Shown here one piece after another: positions 17,299 through 25,943 of a stretch of 42,385 nucleotides of DNA. The stretch's first letter is position 1. Each line of letters starts with the position of its first letter. The stretch is taken from NCBI GenBank assembly GCA_008015155.1, contig SSFA01000029.1, positions 1-42,385 on the forward strand. Reading direction: 5' to 3'. The DNA is from Thiothrix sp. GTDB lineage: Bacteria; Pseudomonadota; Gammaproteobacteria; Thiotrichales; Thiotrichaceae. Under the pieces are notes generated by a model. The model made no database searches. It worked only from the letters and a program-made list of their open reading frames with translations, and was not told where the DNA came from. The position numbers and the translations under genes were made by a program.

Positions 17299-17305
17299 AT
17301 TTTTA

Positions 17306-20005
17306 ATGAGCCATGAACAGTTAGATCACGATCCACAGGAAACCCAAGAATGGCAAGAAGCTATTGATGTGGTGGTCGAGCGTGCCGGTGCCGACCGTGC
17401 CCGCTATTTACTGCATAAAACTATAGAAACTGCATCTGAGGCTGGTGTCGAGCCACCTGATATGCACACTCCTTATATCAATACGATTCCTGTCGACCAA
17501 CAACCTGCCTACCCCGGGAATCTTGAATTAGAGCGGCATATTTTGCGTGCCTTACGTTGGAATGCGACCGCGATGGTAGTTCGCGCTAATCGCAAGCCTG
17601 CTGAGCCGGGTGGTCACATTGCCTCTTTCCAATCTTCAGCCATTATGTATGAAGTAGGTTATAACCATTTCTGGAAAGGTCACGGTCATCCGAATGGCAG
17701 TGATATGCTCTTTATTCAAGGTCATACCGCTCCCGGTACCTATGCCCGCGCTTTTGTCGAAGGTCGCTTAAGTGAAGATCAATTAGAAAATTTCCGTATT
17801 GAAGCTAAAGGTAAAGGTTTATCTTCTTATCCACATCCCTATCTAATGCCAGACTTTTGGCAGTTCTCCACGGTTTCTATGGGCTTAGGCCCGATCATGG
17901 CAATTTACCAAGCACGCTTTTTAAAATATTTAGAGCATCGTGGTTTTGCCAAAATCGCCGATAATCATGCTGAAGGTCGGAAAGTGTGGGCCTTCTTAGG
18001 TGATGGCGAAATGGATGAGCCAGAATCACAAGGTGCGATTTCTTTAGCTTCACGCGAACGCTTAGATAATCTAGTGTTTGTAGTGAACTGTAACCTGCAA
18101 CGTTTAGATGGCCCCGTGCGCGGCAATGGCAAAATTGTCCAAGAGTTGGAAGGCAATTTCCGTGGGGCAGGCTGGAATGTGATTAAAGTATTGTGGGGTT
18201 CGGGCTGGGATCGGCTCTTAGCTAAAGATACTACAGGCTTATTGCGTAAGCGCATGATGGAAGCGGTCGATGGCGAATACCAAAACTTCAAAAACAAAGG
18301 GGGCGCTTATACTCGCGAACATTTCTTTGGTAAATATCCTGAACTGTTAGAGATGGTTGCTGACATGACCGACGACCAAATCTATTACGATTTGCTGCGC
18401 GGCGGGCATGACCAAGAAAAAGTGTATGCGGCTTATCATAATGCGGTGAATACCGTCGGTCGTCCTACGATTATCCTTATGCATACCGTGAAAGGTTATG
18501 GTATGGGTGAAGCTGGGGAGGGTATGAATATCAGCCATCAACAGAAAAAGCTGAGTTCAGACCAATTACGTAAATTACGTGACCGCTTCCGCATTCCGGT
18601 TACAGATGAGCAAGTCGACAGTGCCTCGTTCTATAAGCCAGCGGCCGACTCGTTGGAAATGAAATATTTGCATGAACGGCGTCAAGCACTAGGTGGCTAC
18701 TTACCGAATCGTCCACAAAATTTTGAAACCCTGAACGTCCCTGAACTCACTGAGCTATTTGATGCCCTATTGAAAGACACCGGCGAACGTACGATGTCGA
18801 CTACTATGGCAATGGTGCGGGTGATGGTAGCCGTGGCGCGGCATAAAGAATTAGGCCCACGCCTTGTGCCGATTGTGCCGGACGAATCACGTACCTTTGG
18901 TATGGAAGGCATGTTCCGTCAAGTGGGGATTTATGCACCGGATGGGCAGTTGTATGAGCCGATGGATGCTACAGACATTATGCCGTATCGCGAATCCTCT
19001 AAAGGGCAATTATTGCAAGAAGGGATTAATGAAGCAGGCGCTATGTCCTCATGGATTGCGGCTGCGACTTCTTATGCCAATAATCATAAGATGATGATTC
19101 CACTCTACATTTACTACTCGATGTTTGGTTTTCAACGCATTGGTGACTTGGCATGGGCAGCGGGCGATATGTTAGCGCGTGGTTTCTTGGTCGGTGGTAC
19201 TTCAGGTCGTACGACGCTCAATGGGGAAGGCTTACAACATCAAGACGGACATAGCCAATTATTCGCGGGCTTTATTCCTAACTGTATGTCTTATGATCCA
19301 ACCTTCACTTATGAAGTGGCGGTCATTTTCCATGATGGTTTGCGACGCATGTACCAAAATGGCGAAAATGTGTTCTATTACATTACTACCTTAAATGAAA
19401 ACTACAGCATGCCAGCCATGCCTGAAGGTGCTGAAGAAGGTATTATTAAAGGCATGTATTCCTTACGCAAAGCGGATGGTAAGGGTAAACATCAGGTACA
19501 ACTCATGGGTTGCGGTTCGATCTTACGTGAAGTGATTGCTGCTGCCGATTTACTCAAACAAGACTGGGGTGTGGATGCGGATATTTGGGCAACCCCAAGC
19601 TTGAATGAAGTGGCGCGGGATGGTGCAGCTTGTGCGCGCTGGAATCTCTTACATCCTGATCAAGAAGAACGGCAATCATGGATTGGGCAATGTTTGAATG
19701 GTACTGAAGGCCCTGTCATTGCCTCTACGGATTACATTCGTACCTACGTCGATCAAGTACGTCCCTATGTAAATAAGCCTTTATACGTATTGGGTACGGA
19801 TGGTTTTGGGCGCTCGGATAGTCGTCAAGCCTTACGTCACCATTTTGAAGTGGATCGCTATTACGTCACAGTGACTGCACTGAAAGCTTTGGCGGATGAA
19901 CAAAAAGGCTCAAAAGCGAAAGGCAAAATCACCGCGAAAACTGTATTAGAAGCGATGGCAAAATACGGCATTGATCCTGAAAAGCCTAACCCACTGTATG
20001 CGTAA
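17306..20005 (+). CDS. aceE: Pyruvate dehydrogenase E1 component (homodimeric)
   Basis: Thiamine-diphosphate enzyme that decarboxylates pyruvate and reductively acetylates the lipoyl groups of AceF. The ThDP/Mg motif is GDGEMDEPESQG followed by NCNLQRLDGPVRGN, typical of the single-chain E1 of gammaproteobacteria. The pyrimidine and transketolase-C domains follow (PYYIYYSMFGFQR-type region, then GTDGFGRSDSR). Its 899 residues compare with 887 in E. coli. TAGGAG is 7 nt before the ATG and can be sequestered by the upstream leader. aceF follows after 11 nt. Confidence 0.98.
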   Translation: MSHEQLDHDPQETQEWQEAIDVVVERAGADRARYLLHKTIETASEAGVEPPDMHTPYINTIPVDQQPAYPGNLELERHILRALRWNATAMVVRANRKPAEPGGHIASFQSSAIMYEVGYNHFWKGHGHPNGSDMLFIQGHTAPGTYARAFVEGRLSEDQLENFRIEAKGKGLSSYPHPYLMPDFWQFSTVSMGLGPIMAIYQARFLKYLEHRGFAKIADNHAEGRKVWAFLGDGEMDEPESQGAISLASRERLDNLVFVVNCNLQRLDGPVRGNGKIVQELEGNFRGAGWNVIKVLWGSGWDRLLAKDTTGLLRKRMMEAVDGEYQNFKNKGGAYTREHFFGKYPELLEMVADMTDDQIYYDLLRGGHDQEKVYAAYHNAVNTVGRPTIILMHTVKGYGMGEAGEGMNISHQQKKLSSDQLRKLRDRFRIPVTDEQVDSASFYKPAADSLEMKYLHERRQALGGYLPNRPQNFETLNVPELTELFDALLKDTGERTMSTTMAMVRVMVAVARHKELGPRLVPIVPDESRTFGMEGMFRQVGIYAPDGQLYEPMDATDIMPYRESSKGQLLQEGINEAGAMSSWIAAATSYANNHKMMIPLYIYYSMFGFQRIGDLAWAAGDMLARGFLVGGTSGRTTLNGEGLQHQDGHSQLFAGFIPNCMSYDPTFTYEVAVIFHDGLRRMYQNGENVFYYITTLNENYSMPAMPEGAEEGIIKGMYSLRKADGKGKHQVQLMGCGSILREVIAAADLLKQDWGVDADIWATPSLNEVARDGAACARWNLLHPDQEERQSWIGQCLNGTEGPVIASTDYIRTYVDQVRPYVNKPLYVLGTDGFGRSDSRQALRHHFEVDRYYVTVTALKALADEQKGSKAKGKITAKTVLEAMAKYGIDPEKPNPLYA

Positions 20006-20016
20006 GGAGAGAATAA

Positions 20017-21630
20017 ATGAGTAAAGAAATCAAAGTACCTGATATTGGTGATTTTAAAGAAGTCACTGTTATTGAATTACTCGTGAAAGTGGGCGATACC
20101 ATTAAGATTGATGATCCGCTAATTACGTTGGAATCCGACAAAGCTTCGATGGATATACCCGCTTCTGCTGGTGGTGTAGTCGAAGCGATTAAGATCAATG
20201 TAGGCGATAAAGTCTCGGAAGGTAGCGTCATTCTCCTGCTCAAAGATGCCGGTGAAGCCAGTGTTAATGTAGCTTCTGCACCTGCACAACCTAAAGTTGC
20301 AGGCGGTGCTGCACAAGCGACGGCGCCCGTTGCAGGGGTGAAAGAAATTAAAGTCCCGGATATTGGCGACTTTAAAAGCGTCAGCGTGATTGAAGTCTTA
20401 GTGCATGTGGGCGATGTGATTAAAGCGGAAGATTCTTTAATTACTTTAGAGTCCGATAAAGCTTCTATGGAAATTCCTTCACCCAAAGCAGGGAAGGTTA
20501 AAGAGTTGAAAGTCGCAGTAGGTGATAAGGTTTCTGAAGGTAGTGTGATTCTACTGCTTGAAGTAGAAGGTGCTGCACCTGCTGAAGTAACTGCTGCCCC
20601 AGCGACGTCTACTGCCCCGGCAGCGGCTAGTACTCCAACAGCTAGCACCTCTACTGTGAATAGCGATGATTTCCGTCGTGCTCATGCTAGCCCTTCAGTA
20701 CGCCGAATTGCGCGTGAATTAGGTGTGGATTTAGGCAAAGTAGCAGGTACTGGCCCGAACGGACGCATTACTGAGCAAGATGTGCGTTCTTTCCAAGCCG
20801 GTGGTTCAGTGGCAGTCGCGGCTGCACCCACTACTAGTGCGGCTCCTATTGAGACTCCAAAAGCCAGTGCAGCACCGGCTGCTTCAGGTATGGGTGGCGT
20901 GCAGTTTATTACCCAGCCAGATTGGAGCAAGTTTGGCCCTGTTGAAACCGTACCGATGTCACGCATTGGTAAGCTTTCGGCTAAACACTTACATCGCGCT
21001 TGGTTGACTGTTCCACAAGTCACACATTTCGATGAAGCGGATATTACTGAACTCGAAGCTTATCGCTCCAGTATGAAAGATAAAGCCAAATCGATGGGCT
21101 TTAACTTCACACCACTCGTATTCATGATGAAAGCGGTCGCGGTAGGCTTAAAAGAATTCCCGAAATTCAACTCTGCGCTTGCAGATGATGGCGAAAATCT
21201 GATTCAACGTAAGTTCTACAATATTGGGATTGCGGTTGATACACCTGATGGCTTAGTGGTTCCGGTGATTAAAGACGTGGATCGCAAAGGCTTATTTGAA
21301 TTAGCGCGTGAACTCGGCGACATCTCCAAAAAAGCCCGCGAAGGCAAACTCAAAGCGGCAGATATGCAAGGCGGTTGCTTCTCGATCTCTAGCTTAGGCG
21401 GGATTGGCGGCACAAACTTCACGCCGATTGTGAATGCACCTGAAGTGGGTATTCTCGGTTTGACGCGCGCTCAAGAGCGTTTGGTGCGCAAAAATGGCGA
21501 AATTGTGGATCGCTTAATTCAACCTTTAGCGGTGTCTTATGACCATCGCGTGATTGATGGGGCGTATGCAGCTCGTTTTGTTAGCCATATCGCTTTTGTC
21601 TTATCCGATGTACGCAATTTGATTCTGTAA
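20017..21630 (+). CDS. aceF: Dihydrolipoamide acetyltransferase (pyruvate dehydrogenase E2)
   Basis: Core of the pyruvate dehydrogenase complex, moving the acetyl group from lipoate to CoA. Two lipoyl domains are visible, with lipoylated Lys42 and Lys148, each in ESDKASM. Ala/Pro/Thr-rich linkers separate them from the peripheral subunit-binding domain (about 222-260; ASPSVRRIARELGVDL). The catalytic domain ends with SYDHRVIDGAYA (His510, Asp514). AAGGAGA before the ATG is a strong ribosome-binding site. E. coli has three lipoyl domains in E2. Here there are two, plus one on E3. Confidence 0.97.
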   Translation: MSKEIKVPDIGDFKEVTVIELLVKVGDTIKIDDPLITLESDKASMDIPASAGGVVEAIKINVGDKVSEGSVILLLKDAGEASVNVASAPAQPKVAGGAAQATAPVAGVKEIKVPDIGDFKSVSVIEVLVHVGDVIKAEDSLITLESDKASMEIPSPKAGKVKELKVAVGDKVSEGSVILLLEVEGAAPAEVTAAPATSTAPAAASTPTASTSTVNSDDFRRAHASPSVRRIARELGVDLGKVAGTGPNGRITEQDVRSFQAGGSVAVAAAPTTSAAPIETPKASAAPAASGMGGVQFITQPDWSKFGPVETVPMSRIGKLSAKHLHRAWLTVPQVTHFDEADITELEAYRSSMKDKAKSMGFNFTPLVFMMKAVAVGLKEFPKFNSALADDGENLIQRKFYNIGIAVDTPDGLVVPVIKDVDRKGLFELARELGDISKKAREGKLKAADMQGGCFSISSLGGIGGTNFTPIVNAPEVGILGLTRAQERLVRKNGEIVDRLIQPLAVSYDHRVIDGAYAARFVSHIAFVLSDVRNLIL

Positions 21631-21645
21631 GCGGGAGAGCGACAG

Positions 21646-23430
21646 ATGAGTAATGTTATTGAAGTTAAAGTCCCTGATATTGGCGATTTTAAAGAGGTTG
21701 ATGTCATTGAAATCCTCGTCAAAGTCGGGGATAAAGTTGCCGTTGACGATGCGCTGATTACCTTGGAATCGGATAAAGCCTCGATGGATATTCCGTCCAC
21801 CCATGCGGGCATTATTAAAGAGCTGAAAATCGCGCCGGGGCAAAAAGCGTCTGAAGGCACGGTGATTGCCTTAATGGAAGTGGAAGGTGCTGCAGCTAAA
21901 GCAGCTCCAGCTGCTACTCCAGCAGCCAGTGCTCCTGCTCCAGCTAAAGCAGCGGCTCCAGCACCCAGTTCAGTCTCCGCACCCGCAGCAGCTAAGCATA
22001 GTGGTTCAGCCGATGTGACTTGCCAAATGCTGGTCTTGGGTGCAGGCCCTGGGGGTTACACCGCTGCCTTCCGTGCGGCTGATTTGGGCATGCAAACTGT
22101 ATTGGTTGAGCGTTGGTCAACCTTGGGTGGTGTATGCTTAAACGTGGGTTGTATTCCCTCTAAAGCTTTATTGCACGCAGCCAAAGTAATTGATGAATCG
22201 CACGAATCCAGCGATTTCGGGATTGAATTTAGCAAGCCAAAGATCGATATCGACAAGCTGCGCACTTGGAAAGAGAAGATCGTCGGCCGCTTAACGGGCG
22301 GCCTAAATGGTTTAGCGAAGCAACGTAAAGTGCAAGTCGTAAATGGGGTCGGCAGTTTCCTCGACCCAAATCATGTTGAAGTAATCGGCAATGACGGCAA
22401 GAAAACCATCGTGCGTTTTGAAAAAGCGGTAATTGCAGCGGGTTCTGAAGCGGTGAAATTGCCCTTTATTCCTGATGATCCGCGCGTGATTGATTCTACC
22501 GGCGCTTTGGAATTGAAAGATATTCCCAAACGCATGTTGGTGATCGGTGGCGGGATTATCGGTTTAGAAATGGCAACCGTTTACCATGCTTTAGGCTCGA
22601 AAATCACCGTGGTTGAAATGTTGCCAAGTATTGTAGCGGGCGCGGATAAGGATATTGTCAAACCTTATCAAACTCGCATTCAAAAGCGCTATGAAGCGAT
22701 TTGGCTCGAAACCCGTGTGACTAAAGTCGAAGCCACCAAAGCTGGTATGAAGGTCACCTTTGAAGGCAAAAATGCACCGGCCGAACCACAAGTCTACGAC
22801 CGTGTGTTAGTTGCAGTCGGACGTACCCCGAATGGTAAACGCATTGGGGCTGAGAAAGCCGGTGTGGCAGTGGATGAGCGCGGTTTTGTGAAAGTGGTCG
22901 ATACGCAAATGCGCACCACCCAACACCATATCTTCGCGATTGGCGACATTATTGGTCAGCCGATGCTGGCACATAAAGCTGTCCATGAAGGTAAAACAGC
23001 AGCAGAAGCCGCGTCTGGTTTACCAAGTCACTTTGATGCACGCGTGATTCCATCGGTCGCTTACACTGATCCTGAAATAGCATGGGTGGGTGTGACCGAG
23101 GAAGAAGCCAAAGCTAAGGGCATGAAGGTTGGCAAAGGTGTATTCCCTTGGGCTGCTAGCGGGCGCGCCTTGTCATTAGGACGTGAAGAAGGCGTGACTA
23201 AGTTAATCTTCGACGAGGAAACGGATCGCGTCATTGGCGCTGGCATCGTCGGCGTGAATGCTGGTGATCTGATTGCTGAAGTGGCTTTAGCCATTGAAAT
23301 GGGCGCGAATGCTTCTGATATTGGCTTAACAGTACATCCACATCCGACCCTATCAGAAACGGTAGCGATGGCAGCGGAGATGTTTGAAGGCTCGATTACC
23401 GATTTGATTGCGCCGAAGAAGCGGCATTAA
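21646..23430 (+). CDS. lpdA: Dihydrolipoyl dehydrogenase (E3) with N-terminal lipoyl domain
   Basis: Flavoenzyme that reoxidises dihydrolipoyl groups with NAD+. The N-terminal 80 residues are a lipoyl domain (Lys44 in ESDKASMD) joined by an Ala/Pro linker to the E3 part. That part shows FAD-binding GAGPGGYTAA, the redox disulfide Cys164/Cys169 (GGVCLNVGCIPSK), NAD-binding GGGIIGLEMA and the active-site HPHPTLSE (564-571). The 594 residues match lipoyl-bearing E3s known from Neisseria and some Proteobacteria, against about 475 for plain E3. It follows aceF by 15 nt with GGGAGAG as ribosome-binding site, and closes the operon before a strong terminator. Confidence 0.97.
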   Translation: MSNVIEVKVPDIGDFKEVDVIEILVKVGDKVAVDDALITLESDKASMDIPSTHAGIIKELKIAPGQKASEGTVIALMEVEGAAAKAAPAATPAASAPAPAKAAAPAPSSVSAPAAAKHSGSADVTCQMLVLGAGPGGYTAAFRAADLGMQTVLVERWSTLGGVCLNVGCIPSKALLHAAKVIDESHESSDFGIEFSKPKIDIDKLRTWKEKIVGRLTGGLNGLAKQRKVQVVNGVGSFLDPNHVEVIGNDGKKTIVRFEKAVIAAGSEAVKLPFIPDDPRVIDSTGALELKDIPKRMLVIGGGIIGLEMATVYHALGSKITVVEMLPSIVAGADKDIVKPYQTRIQKRYEAIWLETRVTKVEATKAGMKVTFEGKNAPAEPQVYDRVLVAVGRTPNGKRIGAEKAGVAVDERGFVKVVDTQMRTTQHHIFAIGDIIGQPMLAHKAVHEGKTAAEAASGLPSHFDARVIPSVAYTDPEIAWVGVTEEEAKAKGMKVGKGVFPWAASGRALSLGREEGVTKLIFDEETDRVIGAGIVGVNAGDLIAEVALAIEMGANASDIGLTVHPHPTLSETVAMAAEMFEGSITDLIAPKKRH

Positions 23431-23450
23431 GGTTAGATTGGTTTGATGCG

Positions 23451-23480
23451 AAAAAAGGCGGGGTGACTCGCCTTTTTTTA
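23451..23480 (+). terminator. Terminator of the aceE-aceF-lpdA operon
   Basis: AAAAAAGGCG (23451-23460) pairs with CGCCTTTTTT (from 23469), with an 8-nt loop and a T run. It lies 20 nt after the lpdA stop. A diverged second copy stands at 24320-24347. Confidence 0.88.
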
Positions 23481-23532
23481 TGCCTACACAATTTCCAAAG
23501 CACTAACTTGTCACTGATGAGATTATGCTAAA

Positions 23533-23552
23533 ATATGAATACATATTCATAT
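23533..23552 (+). promoter_or_regulatory. Palindromic operator of the AbrB-like/PIN pair
   Basis: ATATGAATA (23533-23541), two bases, then TATTCATAT (23544-23552): a perfect 9-bp inverted repeat 16 nt before the antitoxin ATG. A -35-like TTGTCA at 23508-23513 puts the -10 region over or next to the palindrome, as expected for autorepression by the antitoxin. Function is inferred. Confidence 0.6.
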
Positions 23553-23568
23553 TTACAGCGAGGTCTAT

Positions 23569-23790
23569 ATGCAAATTAGTGAACGTGGTCAGGTCACGAT
23601 ACCGCTAGAGTATCGCGCTAAATTCGGTTTCCTACCTCACACCGAAGTTGAGTTTATTGCACGTAACAATGAGCTGGTGCTGGTACGTAAGCAAACCACT
23701 CAAAGTCAAGCGATTCGGGCTTTAAGAGGCAAGAAAAAAATCGGTATGACGACTAATCAATTGATGGAGTTGCTACGCGATGGCGACTGA
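23569..23790 (+). CDS. AbrB/MazE-type antitoxin (SpoVT-AbrB fold)
   Basis: A 73-residue protein opening MQISERGQVTIPLEYRAKFG, the classic swapped-hairpin AbrB/MazE DNA-binding pattern. It is followed by a variable C-terminus that would wrap the toxin. GAGG precedes the ATG. It overlaps the PIN toxin gene by 11 nt, so the pair is translationally coupled. The fold assignment is firm. The antitoxin role follows from the toxin partner and the palindrome upstream. Confidence 0.88.
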   Translation: MQISERGQVTIPLEYRAKFGFLPHTEVEFIARNNELVLVRKQTTQSQAIRALRGKKKIGMTTNQLMELLRDGD

Positions 23791-24190
23791 GTGGTTGGTC
23801 GATACCAATGTATTAATTGACATTATTACTGATGACCCTAACTTTGCAGAAGCTTCGACTCAAGCTTTAGAAACGTGCTCCCAATCAGGTATTTTAGTCA
23901 TTAACCCCATTATTTATGCAGAGGTTGGGGCTATTTGTGACTCTTTAGAGGAGTTGGATTCCCTATTGCCCCTTGATTTATTTCGCCGAGATGACTTGGT
24001 ATGGGAGGCTAGTTTTTTAGCAGGACAAGCTTTCAGACGCTATCGTAAAAATAAAGGCCAGAAAAAACGGGTATTAGCTGATTTTTTGATTGGTGCGCAT
24101 GCAGCAGTGGCTGGATTTGGGCTGATTTCGCGCGATAGTGAGTATTTGAAGTATTTTAAATTGGAGTTACTAAATCCTATCGAATCTTAG
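23780..24190 (+). CDS. vapC: PIN-domain toxin (VapC family)
   Basis: A 136-residue PIN-domain RNase. It shows LVDTNVLIDI (Asp8, first metal ligand), PIIYAEVGAI (second acidic residue), VLADFLIGAHAAVAG (third) and LISRDSEYLKYF (fourth). VapC toxins usually cut tRNAs or rRNA in a Mg-dependent way. This target is unknown. It overlaps the AbrB-like antitoxin by 11 nt. The gene stands between lpdA and a decayed copy of the lpdA 3' end, indicating arrival by recombination. Confidence 0.92.
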   Translation: MATEWLVDTNVLIDIITDDPNFAEASTQALETCSQSGILVINPIIYAEVGAICDSLEELDSLLPLDLFRRDDLVWEASFLAGQAFRRYRKNKGQKKRVLADFLIGAHAAVAGFGLISRDSEYLKYFKLELLNPIES

Positions 24191-24238
24191 CTTAAAAAAT
24201 AGCAAGTCCGTTGCACCAATGTTAGCTGAAGTCTATTT

Positions 24239-24349
24239 ATGGCTGAGGATATATGAGAAGGCACGATTGATTTGATTATGTTTAAGAAACAGCATTAATA
24301 CTGAATTGGTTTGATGCGAAAAAAAGCGGGGAAACTCGCCTTTTTTATT
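24239..24349 (+). pseudogene. Decayed copy of the lpdA 3' end with its terminator
   Basis: This stretch parallels 23368-23480, the last codons of lpdA and the terminator. In the lpdA frame it reads MAED-I-stop-EGTIDLIMFKKQH-stop against MAAEMFEGSITDLIAPKKRH-stop. One codon is deleted and a TGA replaces Phe. The sequence after the stop, including TTGGTTTGATGCG, matches the lpdA terminator closely, but one stem pair is lost (A-C). Weaker similarity may begin near 24212. No start or full reading frame remains. It therefore forms a diverged direct repeat of about 110 bp flanking the toxin-antitoxin pair. Confidence 0.75.
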
Positions 24350-24426
24350 TAAAAAGTACTTTTCTACATAAGAAAATTTATGCTAAGGTAACTTTTAATC
24401 AAGAACTATATTTATAGGATATATTA

Positions 24427-24717
24427 ATGTCAATGATAGAATTGCAGGCTGAATTTGCAGATGAATTATTTCAGAATTTAAATAATGCTGGTTTATCTGT
24501 ATCTACTCATAAGGAAGAGCGATATTTTGGTGATTCAGCAAGTATACTAATGATACTTGATATTGCAAATAACACTATTGGCATAGCTGCTAGTATCATA
24601 GCTATTTGGGCAATTAAACATAATGCGACTATAAAAATTAATGATGTAGAGCATAAGCCTACAACACAAGAGGTAGATAAAGAAGAGATTAAGAAAAAGC
24701 TTGATCAAGAAAAGTAG
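24427..24717 (+). CDS. Unrecognised small membrane-associated protein
   Basis: A 96-residue protein from a markedly A+T-rich stretch. It has a short acidic start, a hydrophobic middle (about 39-62: ILMILDIANNTIGIAASIIAIWAI) that could be one membrane helix, and a charged C-terminal tail. AGGAT precedes the ATG. It converges with and overlaps the minus-strand gene at 24689-25060 by 29 nt. I recognise no family. Base composition unlike the core genes suggests acquisition. A regulatory or immunity role beside the two minus-strand genes is only a guess. Confidence 0.55.
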   Translation: MSMIELQAEFADELFQNLNNAGLSVSTHKEERYFGDSASILMILDIANNTIGIAASIIAIWAIKHNATIKINDVEHKPTTQEVDKEEIKKKLDQEK

Positions 24718-25060
24718 GCCAGTCCCCTTCATTAATAAAGGTTGTCATATCTAAGCCAAAGAATAATGTTCGCCTTTCAAGAGTCAATAATTCAGATTTA
24801 ATGTTAGTAATAAATATTTTTGACTCTTCGAAAGGTAACAATGATGCATTTTTATGTATTAAGTAAGATAAAATAATTAGGTTTCTTAAAGTTGCCTCAC
24901 CACGGGCTACATGTAAATCTAAGCTTTGCAAGTTCTTGCTTTTTATAATTGCCTCAACATGATATCGAAATATAATCAATGCATTACTTAAACTTATAAT
25001 TGTAAAAAGCAATGCAATAAACTCTCCCCATTTCTCACTATCTAAAAATTCATTAGCCAT
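24689..25060 (-). CDS. Unrecognised small protein with a membrane-helix candidate
   Basis: 123 residues encoded in A+T-rich DNA. A hydrophobic stretch near the start (about 13-32: FIALLFTIISLSNALIIFRY) could be a membrane helix. The rest is probably helical, with no conserved motif I know. It lies 82 nt downstream of the HELSH-protein gene on the same strand and may share its transcript. The ribosome-binding site is weak. The 3' end overlaps the convergent gene at 24427-24717. No function can be assigned. Confidence 0.5.
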   Translation of the reverse strand: MANEFLDSEKWGEFIALLFTIISLSNALIIFRYHVEAIIKSKNLQSLDLHVARGEATLRNLIILSYLIHKNASLLPFEESKIFITNIKSELLTLERRTLFFGLDMTTFINEGDWPTFLDQAFS

Positions 25061-25142
25061 TATCTTTTTATGAAGTATAAAATCAATAGCATATATATCT
25101 ATAATAGCCTCTTTTTCTGCACGACTTTTCGCGTTAGTATTG

Positions 25143-25943
25143 TTATCTAGGATAACTAACTATTTTAGTTAAGCTGATTGGCTGTCTATCATTAAATATG
25201 CTCGGTAATTCTGATTCTAAAAGAGTATTTAGTACCTTAACTACATCCATACCAATCTTGGATTGCTTCCAAGAGTTAGTGTTTACATCAGGATTGACTA
25301 AATGGCTAAGCTCATGACACATAACAAACTGACTAGCAGTACTGAGTATTTGATCTATATTTGCGCAGCAACAGCTCTTATTTATTAAATTAGTTAGTAT
25401 GTTTTTATCTATGTTTCGATTGTAATATAGTTTGGTGGGTCTTTCATTATGATCAGGAGAGCCTTCACAATTTATAGGCCATAGAACCAAATCTAATAAC
25501 TTTCTCTGATGGTTTTCATTTGAAAAAAGGCTTTCAATGAATTTACAACTTATATCGCGAGTTAGCATAGAACCAGTTATTTCAGGTTCTTTTTGTTCTG
25601 GAAAGCTCGTGAAGTTAATATTTTCCATAACGACTAATAGCTCATTAGAAAAGCTCTCAAATAGTAAACTATCTGCCAGTAATTCTATAAAACCATAATC
25701 AAGAATAATATAATTTTCATATAGAGCTGAACACATTCGCTCTTTACTATAAATCGCAATAATATTAACGGTATTATCTTTGATTTTTACTGGGATATTG
25801 TGAATTATACTATATATGTCTTTTATTATTAAGCTCTCATTAAAGTCGTATTTATTAATAGATGCTGTTCTTTTGTTCAAAAAGAATTTTACAACACTTG
25901 ATTTAACTGTAGATTGCTCAATAAATAATATATTTTCCGTCAT
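25143..25943 (-). CDS. Putative zinc metallopeptidase (HELSH motif), accessory
   Basis: 266 residues, A+T-rich and Asn/Ile-rich, unlike neighbouring core genes. The one clear motif is CHELSHLVNPD, a gluzincin-type HExxH with His210, Glu211 and His214. Only about 52 residues follow it, so the third zinc ligand must lie close by or the protein is shortened. The N-terminal 200 residues match nothing I know. HExxH proteins of this sort occur in phage-exclusion (Lit-like) and ImmA-like defence or regulatory systems. I infer a possible defence role from context, not homology. It may form an operon with the gene at 24689-25060. Confidence 0.55.
   Translation of the reverse strand: MTENILFIEQSTVKSSVVKFFLNKRTASINKYDFNESLIIKDIYSIIHNIPVKIKDNTVNIIAIYSKERMCSALYENYIILDYGFIELLADSLLFESFSNELLVVMENINFTSFPEQKEPEITGSMLTRDISCKFIESLFSNENHQRKLLDLVLWPINCEGSPDHNERPTKLYYNRNIDKNILTNLINKSCCCANIDQILSTASQFVMCHELSHLVNPDVNTNSWKQSKIGMDVVKVLNTLLESELPSIFNDRQPISLTKIVSYPR

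Noticed and set aside
19986..20648. Minus-strand 220-codon frame opposite aceF
   Set aside because: Shadow of the lipoyl domains and Ala-rich linkers of aceF. No ribosome-binding site and low-complexity content.
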